Source: SHVZ01 sp041906305
Lineage (GTDB): Bacteria; Pseudomonadota; Alphaproteobacteria; SHVZ01
NCBI GenBank assembly: GCA_041906305.1
Contig: JAYRJL010000004.1
Span: 62,001-126,000, forward strand
Direction: 5' to 3'
DNA: 64,000 nucleotides
Shown: in pieces, positions 50,920 through 59,186 of the stretch
Layout: each line of letters begins with the position of its first letter
How positions within the stretch are numbered: the stretch's first letter is position 1
Notes under the pieces: generated by a model
Seen by the model: the letters and a program-made list of their open reading frames with translations, nothing else
What the model was told of the DNA's origin: nothing
Database searches by the model: none
Position numbers and translations under genes: made by a program

Positions 50920-51867
50920 ATGACGGGATACATCCTCCATCGGCTGGCGAGCGCGGTGCTCGTCGTCTTCCTGGTCACGATCATCTCGTTCTCGGTGATG
51001 TCGCTGGTGCCTGGAGATCCGGCCTCCGTGGTGGCCGGGGCGAATGCGACGCCGGACGAGATCGCGGCGATCCGAATCCAGCTCGGCCTTCATCTGCCCT
51101 ATCACGAACGCCTTCTGAACTGGGTCGTGGGGCTCCTCCAGGGCGACCTGGGGCGCTCGATCCTGCTGCAGCGCACGGTCGCCGAAGCGGTCGCCGAGCG
51201 GCTGCCGGTGACCATCGCGCTGTCGATCTACGCAATGGCCCTGACCCTGGTCCTCGGCGTGGGTCTCGGCGTCTTTGCCGCGGTTCGCCAGAATTCATGG
51301 GTCGACCAGCTCTGCATGACCGTGGCGCTGCTCGGCGTTTCGCTGCCGAACGTCTGGCTCGCGATCCTCTTCGTCATGTTCTTCTCGGTCTATCTCGGCT
51401 GGTTTCCGACCGGCGGCTACGTGCCGTTCGATCAGAGCGTCGGCGGCGCGCTCGTCGCGCTGACCCTGCCGGCGATCGCGCTGGCGCTGACCCAGATCGG
51501 CCTTCTGGCGCGCATGGCACGGTCGTCGATGCTCGAGGTGCTGCGCCAGGACTACGTGCAGACGGCACGGGCCAAGGGCCTGCCGCGCTGGAGCGTGGTC
51601 GGCAAGCATGCGCTGAAGAACGTGATGATCCCATTGATCACGGTTTTCGGCATCATCCTCAGCCTCAGCCTCAGCGGCACGGTGGTGATCGAGACCGTGT
51701 TCTCGCTTCCCGGTATGGGGCGGCTGATCGTCAACGCCATTCAGCGGCGCGACTATCCGGTCATTCAGGGCGGCCTGCTCCTGACCGCGTCGGCGCTCGT
51801 CCTGGTCAACCTCGTCGTCGACCTCCTCTATGCCTGGCTCGATCCGCGAGTGCGCTATGCCGATTAG
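50920..51867 (+). CDS. ABC transporter permease (DppB type), operon
   Basis: A 315-residue inner-membrane permease. MTGYILHRLASAVLVVFLV then SLVPGDPASVVAG are the DppB N-terminal marks, and DYVQTARAKGLPRWSVVGKH the EAA loop. Six membrane helices fit. It follows the M81 gene after a 46-base gap without terminator and overlaps the next permease by 11 bases. Confidence 0.93.
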   Translation: MTGYILHRLASAVLVVFLVTIISFSVMSLVPGDPASVVAGANATPDEIAAIRIQLGLHLPYHERLLNWVVGLLQGDLGRSILLQRTVAEAVAERLPVTIALSIYAMALTLVLGVGLGVFAAVRQNSWVDQLCMTVALLGVSLPNVWLAILFVMFFSVYLGWFPTGGYVPFDQSVGGALVALTLPAIALALTQIGLLARMARSSMLEVLRQDYVQTARAKGLPRWSVVGKHALKNVMIPLITVFGIILSLSLSGTVVIETVFSLPGMGRLIVNAIQRRDYPVIQGGLLLTASALVLVNLVVDLLYAWLDPRVRYAD

Positions 51868-52690
51868 GCGCCTGCTTCGCCACCGCCTCTTCATGACCGG
51901 ACTGTGCCTGTTCGTATTCGTGGTGGTCGCCGCCGTCGCCGCCGAGTGGATCGCGACGCAAAGCCCGACGCGCATGAACATGCGGCTCCGGTTCACCGCT
52001 CCGGGCGATCCTCGGTTTCTCCTCGGAACCGACGCTTTCGGGCGCGACATCCTGGCGAGGCTCGCCCATGGCGCGCAGGTAAGCCTCCGCATCGGCGTCA
52101 TGGTGGTGCTGTTTACCGGTGTCTTCGGCACTTTCTTCGGTGCCGTCGCCGGCTATTTCCGCAAGCTCGACAATCCGGTGATGCGCGTCATGGATGCGTT
52201 CATGGCGTTCCCGGCGATCCTTCTCGCGATCGCCATCGCCGCGGCCCTCGGTCCGTCGGAGCTGAACGTGGTGATCGCGCTCGCCGCCGTCTACACGCCC
52301 CGCACGGCGCGCATCGTCCGCGCCTCGGTGCTGGTCGTCCGGGAGGCGGAATTCGTACAGGCGGCGCGCGTTGCCGGGGCAGGGGACGCACGGATCCTGC
52401 TCGGCCACGTTCTGCCCAACAGCCTGGCGCCGCTGATCGTCCAGCTCACCTTCATCTTCGCCTATTCGGTACTCGCCGAAGCGGTCCTGAGCTTCCTCGG
52501 CGTCGGTCCGGCACCACCGACGCCGACCTGGGGCAACATGATCGCCGACGGCCGCAACTTCATCCGGGAAGCTCCGTGGATCACGCTGATGCCCGGCATC
52601 GCGATCTCGATCACGGTGCTTGGCCTCAATCTTCTCGGAGACGGACTTCGAGACGTGCTCGATCCGCGCATGAAGGTGGCTTCGAGTTGA
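51857..52690 (+). CDS. ABC transporter permease (DppC type), operon
   Basis: A 277-residue partner permease, starting MPIRRLLRHRLFMTGLCLF. LGTDAFGRDILARLAHGAQV and EFVQAARVAGAGDARILLGH are the DppC features. The start at 51857 overlaps the upstream gene; a GTG upstream start would add little. Its TGA stop overlaps the TTG start of the first ATPase. Confidence 0.92.
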   Translation: MPIRRLLRHRLFMTGLCLFVFVVVAAVAAEWIATQSPTRMNMRLRFTAPGDPRFLLGTDAFGRDILARLAHGAQVSLRIGVMVVLFTGVFGTFFGAVAGYFRKLDNPVMRVMDAFMAFPAILLAIAIAAALGPSELNVVIALAAVYTPRTARIVRASVLVVREAEFVQAARVAGAGDARILLGHVLPNSLAPLIVQLTFIFAYSVLAEAVLSFLGVGPAPPTPTWGNMIADGRNFIREAPWITLMPGIAISITVLGLNLLGDGLRDVLDPRMKVASS

Positions 52691-53664
52691 GCGCGCTTCT
52701 CGAAGTCCGGGACCTCAGCGTCCGCTTCCGCACCGAGAAAGGCGAGATGGCGGCGGTCGAGCAGCTCAGCTTCACCGCCGCACGCGGAGAGTTTCTCGGC
52801 ATCGTCGGAGAGAGCGGCAGCGGCAAGAGCGTCACCGCACGAGCCCTCATGGGGCTGATCCAGCCACCCGGCCGCATCGCCACCGGCAGCATCCGCTTCG
52901 ACGGCGAGGAGCTTGTCGGGCGGCCGGACGCCGAGCTGGAGCGATTGCGCGGAAAGCGCATGGCGATGATCTTCCAGGAGCCGATGTCGAGCCTCAATCC
53001 TGTCTTTCCGGTGGGCGAGCAGATCGCCGAGGCTGTGCGTCGCCACGATCGCCTGCCCCGGCGCGCCGCTTGGGATCGCGCGGTGGAGATGCTGGCCAAG
53101 GTCGGGATTCCAGGAGCCGCCGAGCGCGCGACCGCCTATCCGCACCAGCTCTCGGGCGGCATGCGCCAGCGGGTGATGATCGCGATGGCGCTGGCCTGCG
53201 ATCCGGAGATGCTGATCGCCGACGAACCGACGACGGCGCTCGACGTCACGATCCAGGCGCAGATCCTCGATCTGCTGCGCAAGCTCCGCGCGGAGCTGGG
53301 CCTGACCGTCCTACTGATCACCCATGATCTCGGTGTCGTCGCCGAGCAGGCGGATCGCGTGATCGTCATGTATGCGGGGCGCGTGGTGGAGGAGTCTCCG
53401 ACCGCGCCGCTCTTCGCCCGGCCGCTGCATCCGTATACCTCGGGCCTCCTGGATTCGATCCCAGACCTCGACCACACGGTGGACGAGCTGCCGGCGATCG
53501 AGGGCGTGGTGCCGAGCCCGTTCGCCTTGCCGCCTGGATGCCGCTTCGCGCCACGGTGCCGCTTCGTCGAGGCCTCCTGCAATTCGGGCGAGCCGATGCT
53601 GCGTCGGGTGGGCGCGCGCCTGACAGCCTGCCGGCTCGATCCCGACCTGACCCGTGCCCCATGA
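52687..53664 (+). CDS. ABC transporter ATPase (DppD type), operon
   Basis: A 325-residue ATPase. Walker A is GESGSGKS, signature LSGGMRQRV, Walker B MLIADEP. The end has the oligopeptide-type Cys-containing tail (CRFAPRCRFVEASC). The start is TTG 52687 (TTGA overlap with the permease stop), chosen since no ATG occurs before the first strand; the frame is open farther upstream only as shadow. Confidence 0.92.
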   Translation: MSALLEVRDLSVRFRTEKGEMAAVEQLSFTAARGEFLGIVGESGSGKSVTARALMGLIQPPGRIATGSIRFDGEELVGRPDAELERLRGKRMAMIFQEPMSSLNPVFPVGEQIAEAVRRHDRLPRRAAWDRAVEMLAKVGIPGAAERATAYPHQLSGGMRQRVMIAMALACDPEMLIADEPTTALDVTIQAQILDLLRKLRAELGLTVLLITHDLGVVAEQADRVIVMYAGRVVEESPTAPLFARPLHPYTSGLLDSIPDLDHTVDELPAIEGVVPSPFALPPGCRFAPRCRFVEASCNSGEPMLRRVGARLTACRLDPDLTRAP

Positions 53665-54665
53665 CTGAGCCTCTGCTCGACATCGTCGATCTGAAGAAGC
53701 ATTTCCCGGTGCAGCGGAGCGTGTTCGGCGCCAAGCGGGGCGTCATCCGGGCGGTCGACGGAGTGTCGTTCCGGGTCGAGTCCGGCGAGACGCTGGGGCT
53801 GGTCGGTGAAAGCGGCTGCGGGAAGTCGACGGTCGGACGCATGATCCTGCGACTGATCGAACCGTCGTCGGGAGAGATCCGGTTCGCGGGAGAGGACCTC
53901 CTGGGCCTCGAAGGCGAGGCGCTCCGCCGGCGTCGGGCCGACCTGCAGCTGATCTTCCAGGATCCGTACGGCTCGCTCGATCCGCGCCAGACGGTCGAGC
54001 AGATCGTCGGCGAGCCATTGGTCATCCACGGCATCGGCGACCGTGCCTCGCGCCGCGAGAATGTTCTCCGCCTGATCGAACGGGTAGGGCTCGGCACCGA
54101 CCATCTCCGCCGGCATCCGCACGAATTCTCGGGCGGTCAGCGCCAGCGGATCGGCATCGCCCGCGCCCTCGCGCTCAATCCCAAGCTGATCGTCTGCGAC
54201 GAGGCCGTTTCCGCCCTCGACGTCTCGATCCAGGCGCAGGTGGTGAACCTGTTGAAGCGCCTCCAGCGGGACATCGGCCTGACCTACCTGTTCATCGCCC
54301 ACGATCTCGCGGTCGTCCGCCACATCTCGACCCGCGTCGCGGTCATGTATCTCGGGCGCATCGTCGAGCTCGCACCGACGGCCGCCCTGTTCGAGAGGCC
54401 CTATCATCCCTATACCCAGGCGCTGCTCTCGGCGATCCCGCGGCCGAAGCCGGAGGTCAAGCGGGGGCGGGTGCTGCTGAGCGGGGACGTGCCGAGCCCG
54501 ATGGCGCCGCCGTCCGGCTGCCGCTTTCACACGCGCTGCCCGCTTGCCTTGGACCGCTGCCGCGTCGAGGATCCGGTCGCCCAGGATCTCGGCAATGGCA
54601 GGAGCGTCGCCTGCCATCTGGTGAAACCGGGCGAGAACCCGCCGGACATACGGAGTGCGTCATGA
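53661..54665 (+). CDS. ABC transporter ATPase (DppF type), operon
   Basis: A 334-residue ATPase with Walker A GESGCGKS, signature FSGGQRQRI, Walker B LIVCDEAVSALD (Glu present, Pro replaced by Ala) and the Cys-rich C-terminal tail CRFHTRCPLALDRC. It overlaps the previous ATPase by four bases and the amidohydrolase by four, so translation is coupled through the end of the operon. Confidence 0.93.
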   Translation: MTEPLLDIVDLKKHFPVQRSVFGAKRGVIRAVDGVSFRVESGETLGLVGESGCGKSTVGRMILRLIEPSSGEIRFAGEDLLGLEGEALRRRRADLQLIFQDPYGSLDPRQTVEQIVGEPLVIHGIGDRASRRENVLRLIERVGLGTDHLRRHPHEFSGGQRQRIGIARALALNPKLIVCDEAVSALDVSIQAQVVNLLKRLQRDIGLTYLFIAHDLAVVRHISTRVAVMYLGRIVELAPTAALFERPYHPYTQALLSAIPRPKPEVKRGRVLLSGDVPSPMAPPSGCRFHTRCPLALDRCRVEDPVAQDLGNGRSVACHLVKPGENPPDIRSAS

Positions 54666-55834
54666 CCTACGACCTGCTGCTCAAGGGCGGCCATGTGATC
54701 GACCCTGCCTCGGGCCGTGACGGCATGGCGGACGTCGCCTTCAAGGACGGCAAGGTTGCGGCGGTGGCCGAGAAGATTTCCGACGCCGACGCCGCGGAGA
54801 CGCGATCCGCTGCCGGCTTCTACGTCGTGCCCGGCCTGATCGACCTGCACGCCCACGTTTACGTCGGCGGCACCACTTATGGCGTAGAGCCCGATCAATT
54901 GGGGCGCATGTCGGGAACGACCACGGTTGTCGACGCGGGTAGCGCCGGAGCCGCCAACATCCGCGGACTCGTCGATCATCAGCAGCGATTGACGGACGTC
55001 CGCATTCTCGCCTTCGTGAACCTGGCTTTCCCCGGCATCTATGGCGATCTTCGGGCGGTCTACATCGCCGAGGCGAGCGATCTTCATCTCTTGAACGTGC
55101 CGCACGTGGTCAGGACCCTGAAGACGTGGCCCGACAAGGTTGTGGGCATCAAGATCCGGATCGGCCGGTCCTCTACCGCCGCGCTCGGTGGCATGCCGCT
55201 ACACTTGGCTATCGCGGCCTCCGAACAGTCCGGCAATGCCCCGGTGATGGCGCATATCGGCGCCGACATGCCGCCCCGGCTGGAGGAGATCCTCGATCCG
55301 CTGAGGAAGGGCGACATCGTCACCCATTGCTATACGCCGAAGATGAACAAGCCCCTGACGACCAAGGGGCAACTCCGCGATTGCATGGTTGCGGGGCGCG
55401 AGCGAGGCGTGATCATGGATGTCGGCCACGGATCGGGCTCCTTCGGCTTCGACATTTGCCGCGCGATGCTGGAGCTGGGCTTCACGCCGGATGTCATCTC
55501 GTCCGACGTGCACCTCTACTCGGCCGACGGCCCGGCCTACGACGTTCTCGTCACCATGTCGAAGTTCCTGTGCCTGGGCTTGCCGCTGGTCGACGTGATC
55601 CGCGCCGCGACCGCTGCGCCTGCGGCGGCGATGCGGCGCCCGGAGATCGGAACCCTGGCGCCAGGTGCGGTCGGCGACGCGGTCCTTCTCGAGATCAAGA
55701 AGGGACCGGTCGTCTATGTCGATGCGATCGGTCAGGAGATGAGTGCCGACCGGCGTCTCGTCCCGCGCGGCATCGTGCTTGGCGGCAAGTGGTGGAGCGA
55801 CGGCATGGCGCCCGCACTCAAAGGCAAGGCGTGA
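54662..55834 (+). CDS. dihydroorotase-like amidohydrolase (cog3964/EF_0837 family)
   Basis: A 390-residue metal-dependent hydrolase. LIDLHAHVYVGGTTYG gives the first two His ligands, KVVGIKIRIG the carboxylated Lys region, MAHIGAD and THCYTPKMNK the later His, and VISSDVHLYS the catalytic Asp. This is the EF_0837/Atu3266 group, some of which hydrolyse acetyl-(R)-mandelate-type compounds, and which often sits beside SelA-like PLP enzymes, as here. It is the last gene of the operon and a terminator follows. Probable role: deacylation of the imported compound. Confidence 0.9.
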   Translation: MTYDLLLKGGHVIDPASGRDGMADVAFKDGKVAAVAEKISDADAAETRSAAGFYVVPGLIDLHAHVYVGGTTYGVEPDQLGRMSGTTTVVDAGSAGAANIRGLVDHQQRLTDVRILAFVNLAFPGIYGDLRAVYIAEASDLHLLNVPHVVRTLKTWPDKVVGIKIRIGRSSTAALGGMPLHLAIAASEQSGNAPVMAHIGADMPPRLEEILDPLRKGDIVTHCYTPKMNKPLTTKGQLRDCMVAGRERGVIMDVGHGSGSFGFDICRAMLELGFTPDVISSDVHLYSADGPAYDVLVTMSKFLCLGLPLVDVIRAATAAPAAAMRRPEIGTLAPGAVGDAVLLEIKKGPVVYVDAIGQEMSADRRLVPRGIVLGGKWWSDGMAPALKGKA

Positions 55835-55840
55835 AATGAG

Positions 55841-55870
55841 AAGGGCGGCCCGAAGGCCGCCCTTTTCCTT
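55841..55870. terminator. intrinsic terminator, end of the ABC operon (bidirectional)
   Basis: AAGGGCGGCC, CGAA, GGCCGCCCTT makes a perfect 10-bp stem followed by TTCCTTT on the plus strand; on the minus strand the stem leads into TCTCATTT. It separates the convergent operon end (55834) from the dimethylformamidase-like gene end (55870). Confidence 0.85.
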
Positions 55871-58215
55871 TACCGGTTCCCCGTCACCGGCAGCACCGGC
55901 GGGACGTCGCGTCCCACCGGCTTGCCGTCGGGCAGGGTCGGCCCCTTCACCAGGCCGTCGAGCTTCAGCGGCGCCACCGTGAACGGCGTCGGGTCGATGA
56001 AGCGCTCGACCGCGTTGGTCATCATCTTGGTCAGCAGGTTGTCGTAGTTGTCGACCGGCAGCGCGCCGACGAAGCACATCGAGCCGACCGACAGCACCGC
56101 GCCGCCCGCCGGGGTCTCGAAGAAGGTCAGATCGGACCTCATCAGGTCCTCTTCGGTACCCGGCCAGAACTGGGTGATGCGGTCCTCGTTCACCGGACCG
56201 TATTCCGGGTGGCCGATGACGTGGCCCTCGGCGATCACCAGCGCGTTCCTCGGCGTGCCCATGCCGAAGTCGATACGGTCGAGCTCGTGGCCGACGGCAC
56301 CGCCGCCCATGTGGCCGCGTTCGCCGATCTGGATGCCTGACGTCAGTTGGTTCTCGATGCCTTTCCGGAGGAAGGCGACGCGCGGGTCCATGATGCCTTG
56401 CGTCGTCTTGTAGGGATGGCCGTTGTAGGTGCCCTGGGCGGTGAAGCTGACGCCGACCAGCTTGTGCGAGGAACGGCCGATGCGCCGCCAGAGGCCGCCA
56501 TAGCTACCGTCGAAGGCGTGGTAACTCTCGCCGACCTCGGTCGCCCAAATGCGCACGCCGCTCTCGGCGCGGCGGACCTCCATCGCCCATGGCGCTTCCG
56601 GGTGGAACACCGCCTTCCAGTAGAAGCCGTTGCCACCGAGATAGAAAAGGCGGCCGCCCTGGTCGAGGTAGTTCTTGAGACCGTCGAGGGTCTGGTCGGT
56701 GTGGTACTCGGGATGCTGGCAGGTGATGACGAGCGAATAGGGCTTCAGCAGGTCCACGCCCTCGGCATGGAGGTCGTGGTCGGTGATGATGTCGTGCTCG
56801 AAGCCCTTCCGGGTCAGCCAGTCGACGATGTAGCTGTCGACGTTGAGCCAGTAGGTGCCCGACCCGATGTCGCTGCTCTTGTCGAGCATGATAAAGTGGT
56901 TGAAGCGCTTGTCGACCATGGGCCTGGCCGAGATCGCATGCGTCACGCCGCTGCCGTCGGAGTGATAGTTGTAGGGCGAGAGGCCGAGCTCGGGATTCTC
57001 ATCCGGCTGCTGCGTCAGCGCCCCCCACGCTTCGGCGCGGGCGCGGTTCTGCTTGCCGAAGCCCGGCCGCACGAAGTTGTTGTAGACGTGATAGGTGATC
57101 GTCGGCAGCAGGATCGCGATCTTCGCCTTCTTCTGGTGCGCGGCGGGCCGCACGAAGAACGGCACGTTGTCGATGCCGGCGGCGCTCTTCAGGTGCACGC
57201 AGTACATGCCCGACGGCCAGTCGCGCGGGATCTCGATGTCGAAGGCCTTTTCCCAGCCGACGTCGCCGATGTCGTCGTCGTGGAAATGGATAGCCCCCCA
57301 TTCCTCGGGCAGGTGCGTCCAGCGATGCTCCTTGCCCGACCAGTTCGAGCCGGTCATGGCGCGGTCGGGCATGTTCTCGACGCGACCGTCGAAGCCGTGC
57401 GGTCCGACGTCCTTGAGCACGAAGGTCGGGATGCCGATCGAGAAGTCCCAGCAGGCGATCAGGCGCGGCGGCTTGTTGGCCGGCGTCTTGCCCTTCTGCG
57501 CCGCGAGGGCCGCATCGGCGTCGGTACCGGCCCAGATCGTCGGCCGCTCGACCTTGCCGTTGTAGTGGGCTTCGGGCTTCCCGTCGGATGTCTTGCCGGG
57601 AAGGGCGGCGAACAGCGCCGAGCCGGCACCCAGCTTAGGCACGGAAGGCAGTGCGACCGAGGCCTGGCCGTCGTCCTCGTATCCCGGATGACCTTCGCGC
57701 GGGCGCTGGCCGATCGTCAGCTTCTTCGAGGCGGGATCGAGCACCAGCCAGATGTCGTACCAGGCGCGCTCTAGCAGCTGCTTGCCGGCGGAGACGCTGG
57801 TGGTACGGCCGCCGGAGGTGACCGAGGCGACGGCGCCGTCGCGGTCGATCTCGATCGCGATCACGGTGCCGTCGGCCCCTCGCCAGGCGAAGAGGCCCTG
57901 GCGGCCTTTGCGCGGCGTCGTCGGCCAGGCGGTGAGCGCGATGGCGAGACCGTTTGACGCGGCCGACAGGTCGAGCGCGGCGATGCTGCCCCAGGACCCG
58001 AGATGCGTGCCCTGTTCCTTGCCGGGATGCTGGCCGTCGGTCGGGTGCGGCATCTTGATCTCTCGGTAACCCGGGCCCTTGGGGTTCGGGTCGCCGCAGA
58101 GGATGCGGGCGATGCGGGTCTCGAACGGCGCGTCCTTGGCGCTGCCGACCCTCAGGCTGATCGTTTCACCCGGCTTGACGCTCCAGCGATCGACATAGCC
58201 CAGCAACGGATGCAC
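55870..58215 (-). CDS. N,N-dimethylformamidase large-subunit-like protein
   Basis: A 781-residue protein of the DMFase beta-subunit family (DMFA2_C type), hydrolysing N-substituted formamides in characterised members. Residues about 70-260 include a LamG-like domain (DIWLVLDPASKKLTIGQRP). The C-terminal half holds ITYHVYNNF (Tyr375/378), SPYNYHSDG (Tyr415/417) and HPEYHTDQ (Glu503), in the order expected for the Tyr/Tyr/Glu iron site known from DMFase. The start is GTG 58215 (MHPLLGYVDRW), with GGGAGA upstream; the ATG at 58305 lies in a repeat. No small subunit gene is nearby. Confidence 0.82.
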   Translation of the reverse strand: MHPLLGYVDRWSVKPGETISLRVGSAKDAPFETRIARILCGDPNPKGPGYREIKMPHPTDGQHPGKEQGTHLGSWGSIAALDLSAASNGLAIALTAWPTTPRKGRQGLFAWRGADGTVIAIEIDRDGAVASVTSGGRTTSVSAGKQLLERAWYDIWLVLDPASKKLTIGQRPREGHPGYEDDGQASVALPSVPKLGAGSALFAALPGKTSDGKPEAHYNGKVERPTIWAGTDADAALAAQKGKTPANKPPRLIACWDFSIGIPTFVLKDVGPHGFDGRVENMPDRAMTGSNWSGKEHRWTHLPEEWGAIHFHDDDIGDVGWEKAFDIEIPRDWPSGMYCVHLKSAAGIDNVPFFVRPAAHQKKAKIAILLPTITYHVYNNFVRPGFGKQNRARAEAWGALTQQPDENPELGLSPYNYHSDGSGVTHAISARPMVDKRFNHFIMLDKSSDIGSGTYWLNVDSYIVDWLTRKGFEHDIITDHDLHAEGVDLLKPYSLVITCQHPEYHTDQTLDGLKNYLDQGGRLFYLGGNGFYWKAVFHPEAPWAMEVRRAESGVRIWATEVGESYHAFDGSYGGLWRRIGRSSHKLVGVSFTAQGTYNGHPYKTTQGIMDPRVAFLRKGIENQLTSGIQIGERGHMGGGAVGHELDRIDFGMGTPRNALVIAEGHVIGHPEYGPVNEDRITQFWPGTEEDLMRSDLTFFETPAGGAVLSVGSMCFVGALPVDNYDNLLTKMMTNAVERFIDPTPFTVAPLKLDGLVKGPTLPDGKPVGRDVPPVLPVTGNR

Positions 58216-58299
58216 GGCGTTCTCCCGAATTTCCTTGGTCCGGACAGGAGAAGCGGGCGACTTGGGAAAATCAAGAAGGGGCGACCGGCGGAGGAACGC

Positions 58300-58387
58300 C
58301 CTCACCCTTCGACAAGCTCAGGATGAGGGCTACTGAAGTACCTCGATCTCCTAATCCACCTCATCCTGAGCTTGTCGAAGGGTGAGG
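58300..58387. repeat. 29-bp perfect inverted repeat (dispersed repeat family)
   Basis: The left arm 58300-58328 and the right arm 58359-58387 are exact reverse complements around a 30-base spacer. The core CTTCGACAAGCTCAGGATGA is a widespread intergenic repeat in alphaproteobacterial genomes. It fills the gap between the isochorismatase and the DMFase-like gene. Confidence 0.85.
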
Positions 58388-58406
58388 TGGCTACTGGATC
58401 TCGCCG

Positions 58407-59120
58407 CTATCGTTGGAGAGCCGACACCACGTCGCTCGAGCTCCACACCTGCCCGAAGACGCGGGCGAAGCCGGAGAGTGCGGCGCGATGATGGTCGGGG
58501 AAGAAGGTCGCCGACGCGTCCTCGGCGATGATCACGTTGAAGCCGCGGTCGGCGGCGTCCCGCGAGGTGGTCTCGACGCACATGTCGGTCGCCATGCCGG
58601 CGACGACCAGCGTCTCGATCCCCATGTTGCGCAGCATCCACTCGATGCCGGTCGAGTTGAAGGCCGAGGAGGTGTTCTTGTCGATCACCATCTCGTTCGC
58701 TTCGGGCTTCAAGGGCTCGATGATGTCGTGCTCGAAGCTGCCCTTGCTCCACAAGGTCGGCGTGTTGGTCGAGGTGACGGACTCGGAGTCGCGCCGGCGG
58801 CGGCGGGCGATCAGGTCGCGGCCATCCGGCATCAGCGGCCCGTGGCGGGTGAACATCACCTGCCGGCCGGCCTTGCGGAAGGCGGTTAGCAGCTTCTTCG
58901 CGTTCGGGATCGCGGTCTCGGTCAGGCGCGGCACGTAGTAGCCGGCGATCTCGGGATAGCGGAGCGACAGCATCTGCGCCACGCCCGCGTCCGGATTGCA
59001 GCCGTAGTTCTGCATGTCGATGATGACTAAAGCCGCCTTCTTCCAGTCGATCTCGAAGCTCGGCCACGGCATGTGCCAGCCGGGCAGGGTATCGGGCGAG
59101 TCGATCTTGGTGTCCGCCAT
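58407..59120 (-). CDS. isochorismatase-family cysteine hydrolase
   Basis: A 237-residue hydrolase of the isochorismatase superfamily (nicotinamidase/N-carbamoyl-amidase type). The catalytic triad is Asp35 (IIDMQN), Lys148 (VIDKNTSSAF) and Cys181 (MATDMCVETT). ATG 59120 is used because GGAGG lies just upstream; ATG 59132 would place that site inside the gene. It could hydrolyse an amide released by the neighbouring formamidase-like or amidase enzyme; context inference only. Confidence 0.88.
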   Translation of the reverse strand: MADTKIDSPDTLPGWHMPWPSFEIDWKKAALVIIDMQNYGCNPDAGVAQMLSLRYPEIAGYYVPRLTETAIPNAKKLLTAFRKAGRQVMFTRHGPLMPDGRDLIARRRRRDSESVTSTNTPTLWSKGSFEHDIIEPLKPEANEMVIDKNTSSAFNSTGIEWMLRNMGIETLVVAGMATDMCVETTSRDAADRGFNVIIAEDASATFFPDHHRAALSGFARVFGQVWSSSDVVSALQR

Positions 59121-59186
59121 CGGTTCCTCCATGTCCGGCCATGCTAGGCTCAGTTCCCGCCTTCGTCATAGCCCCGAGGTGTTTTC

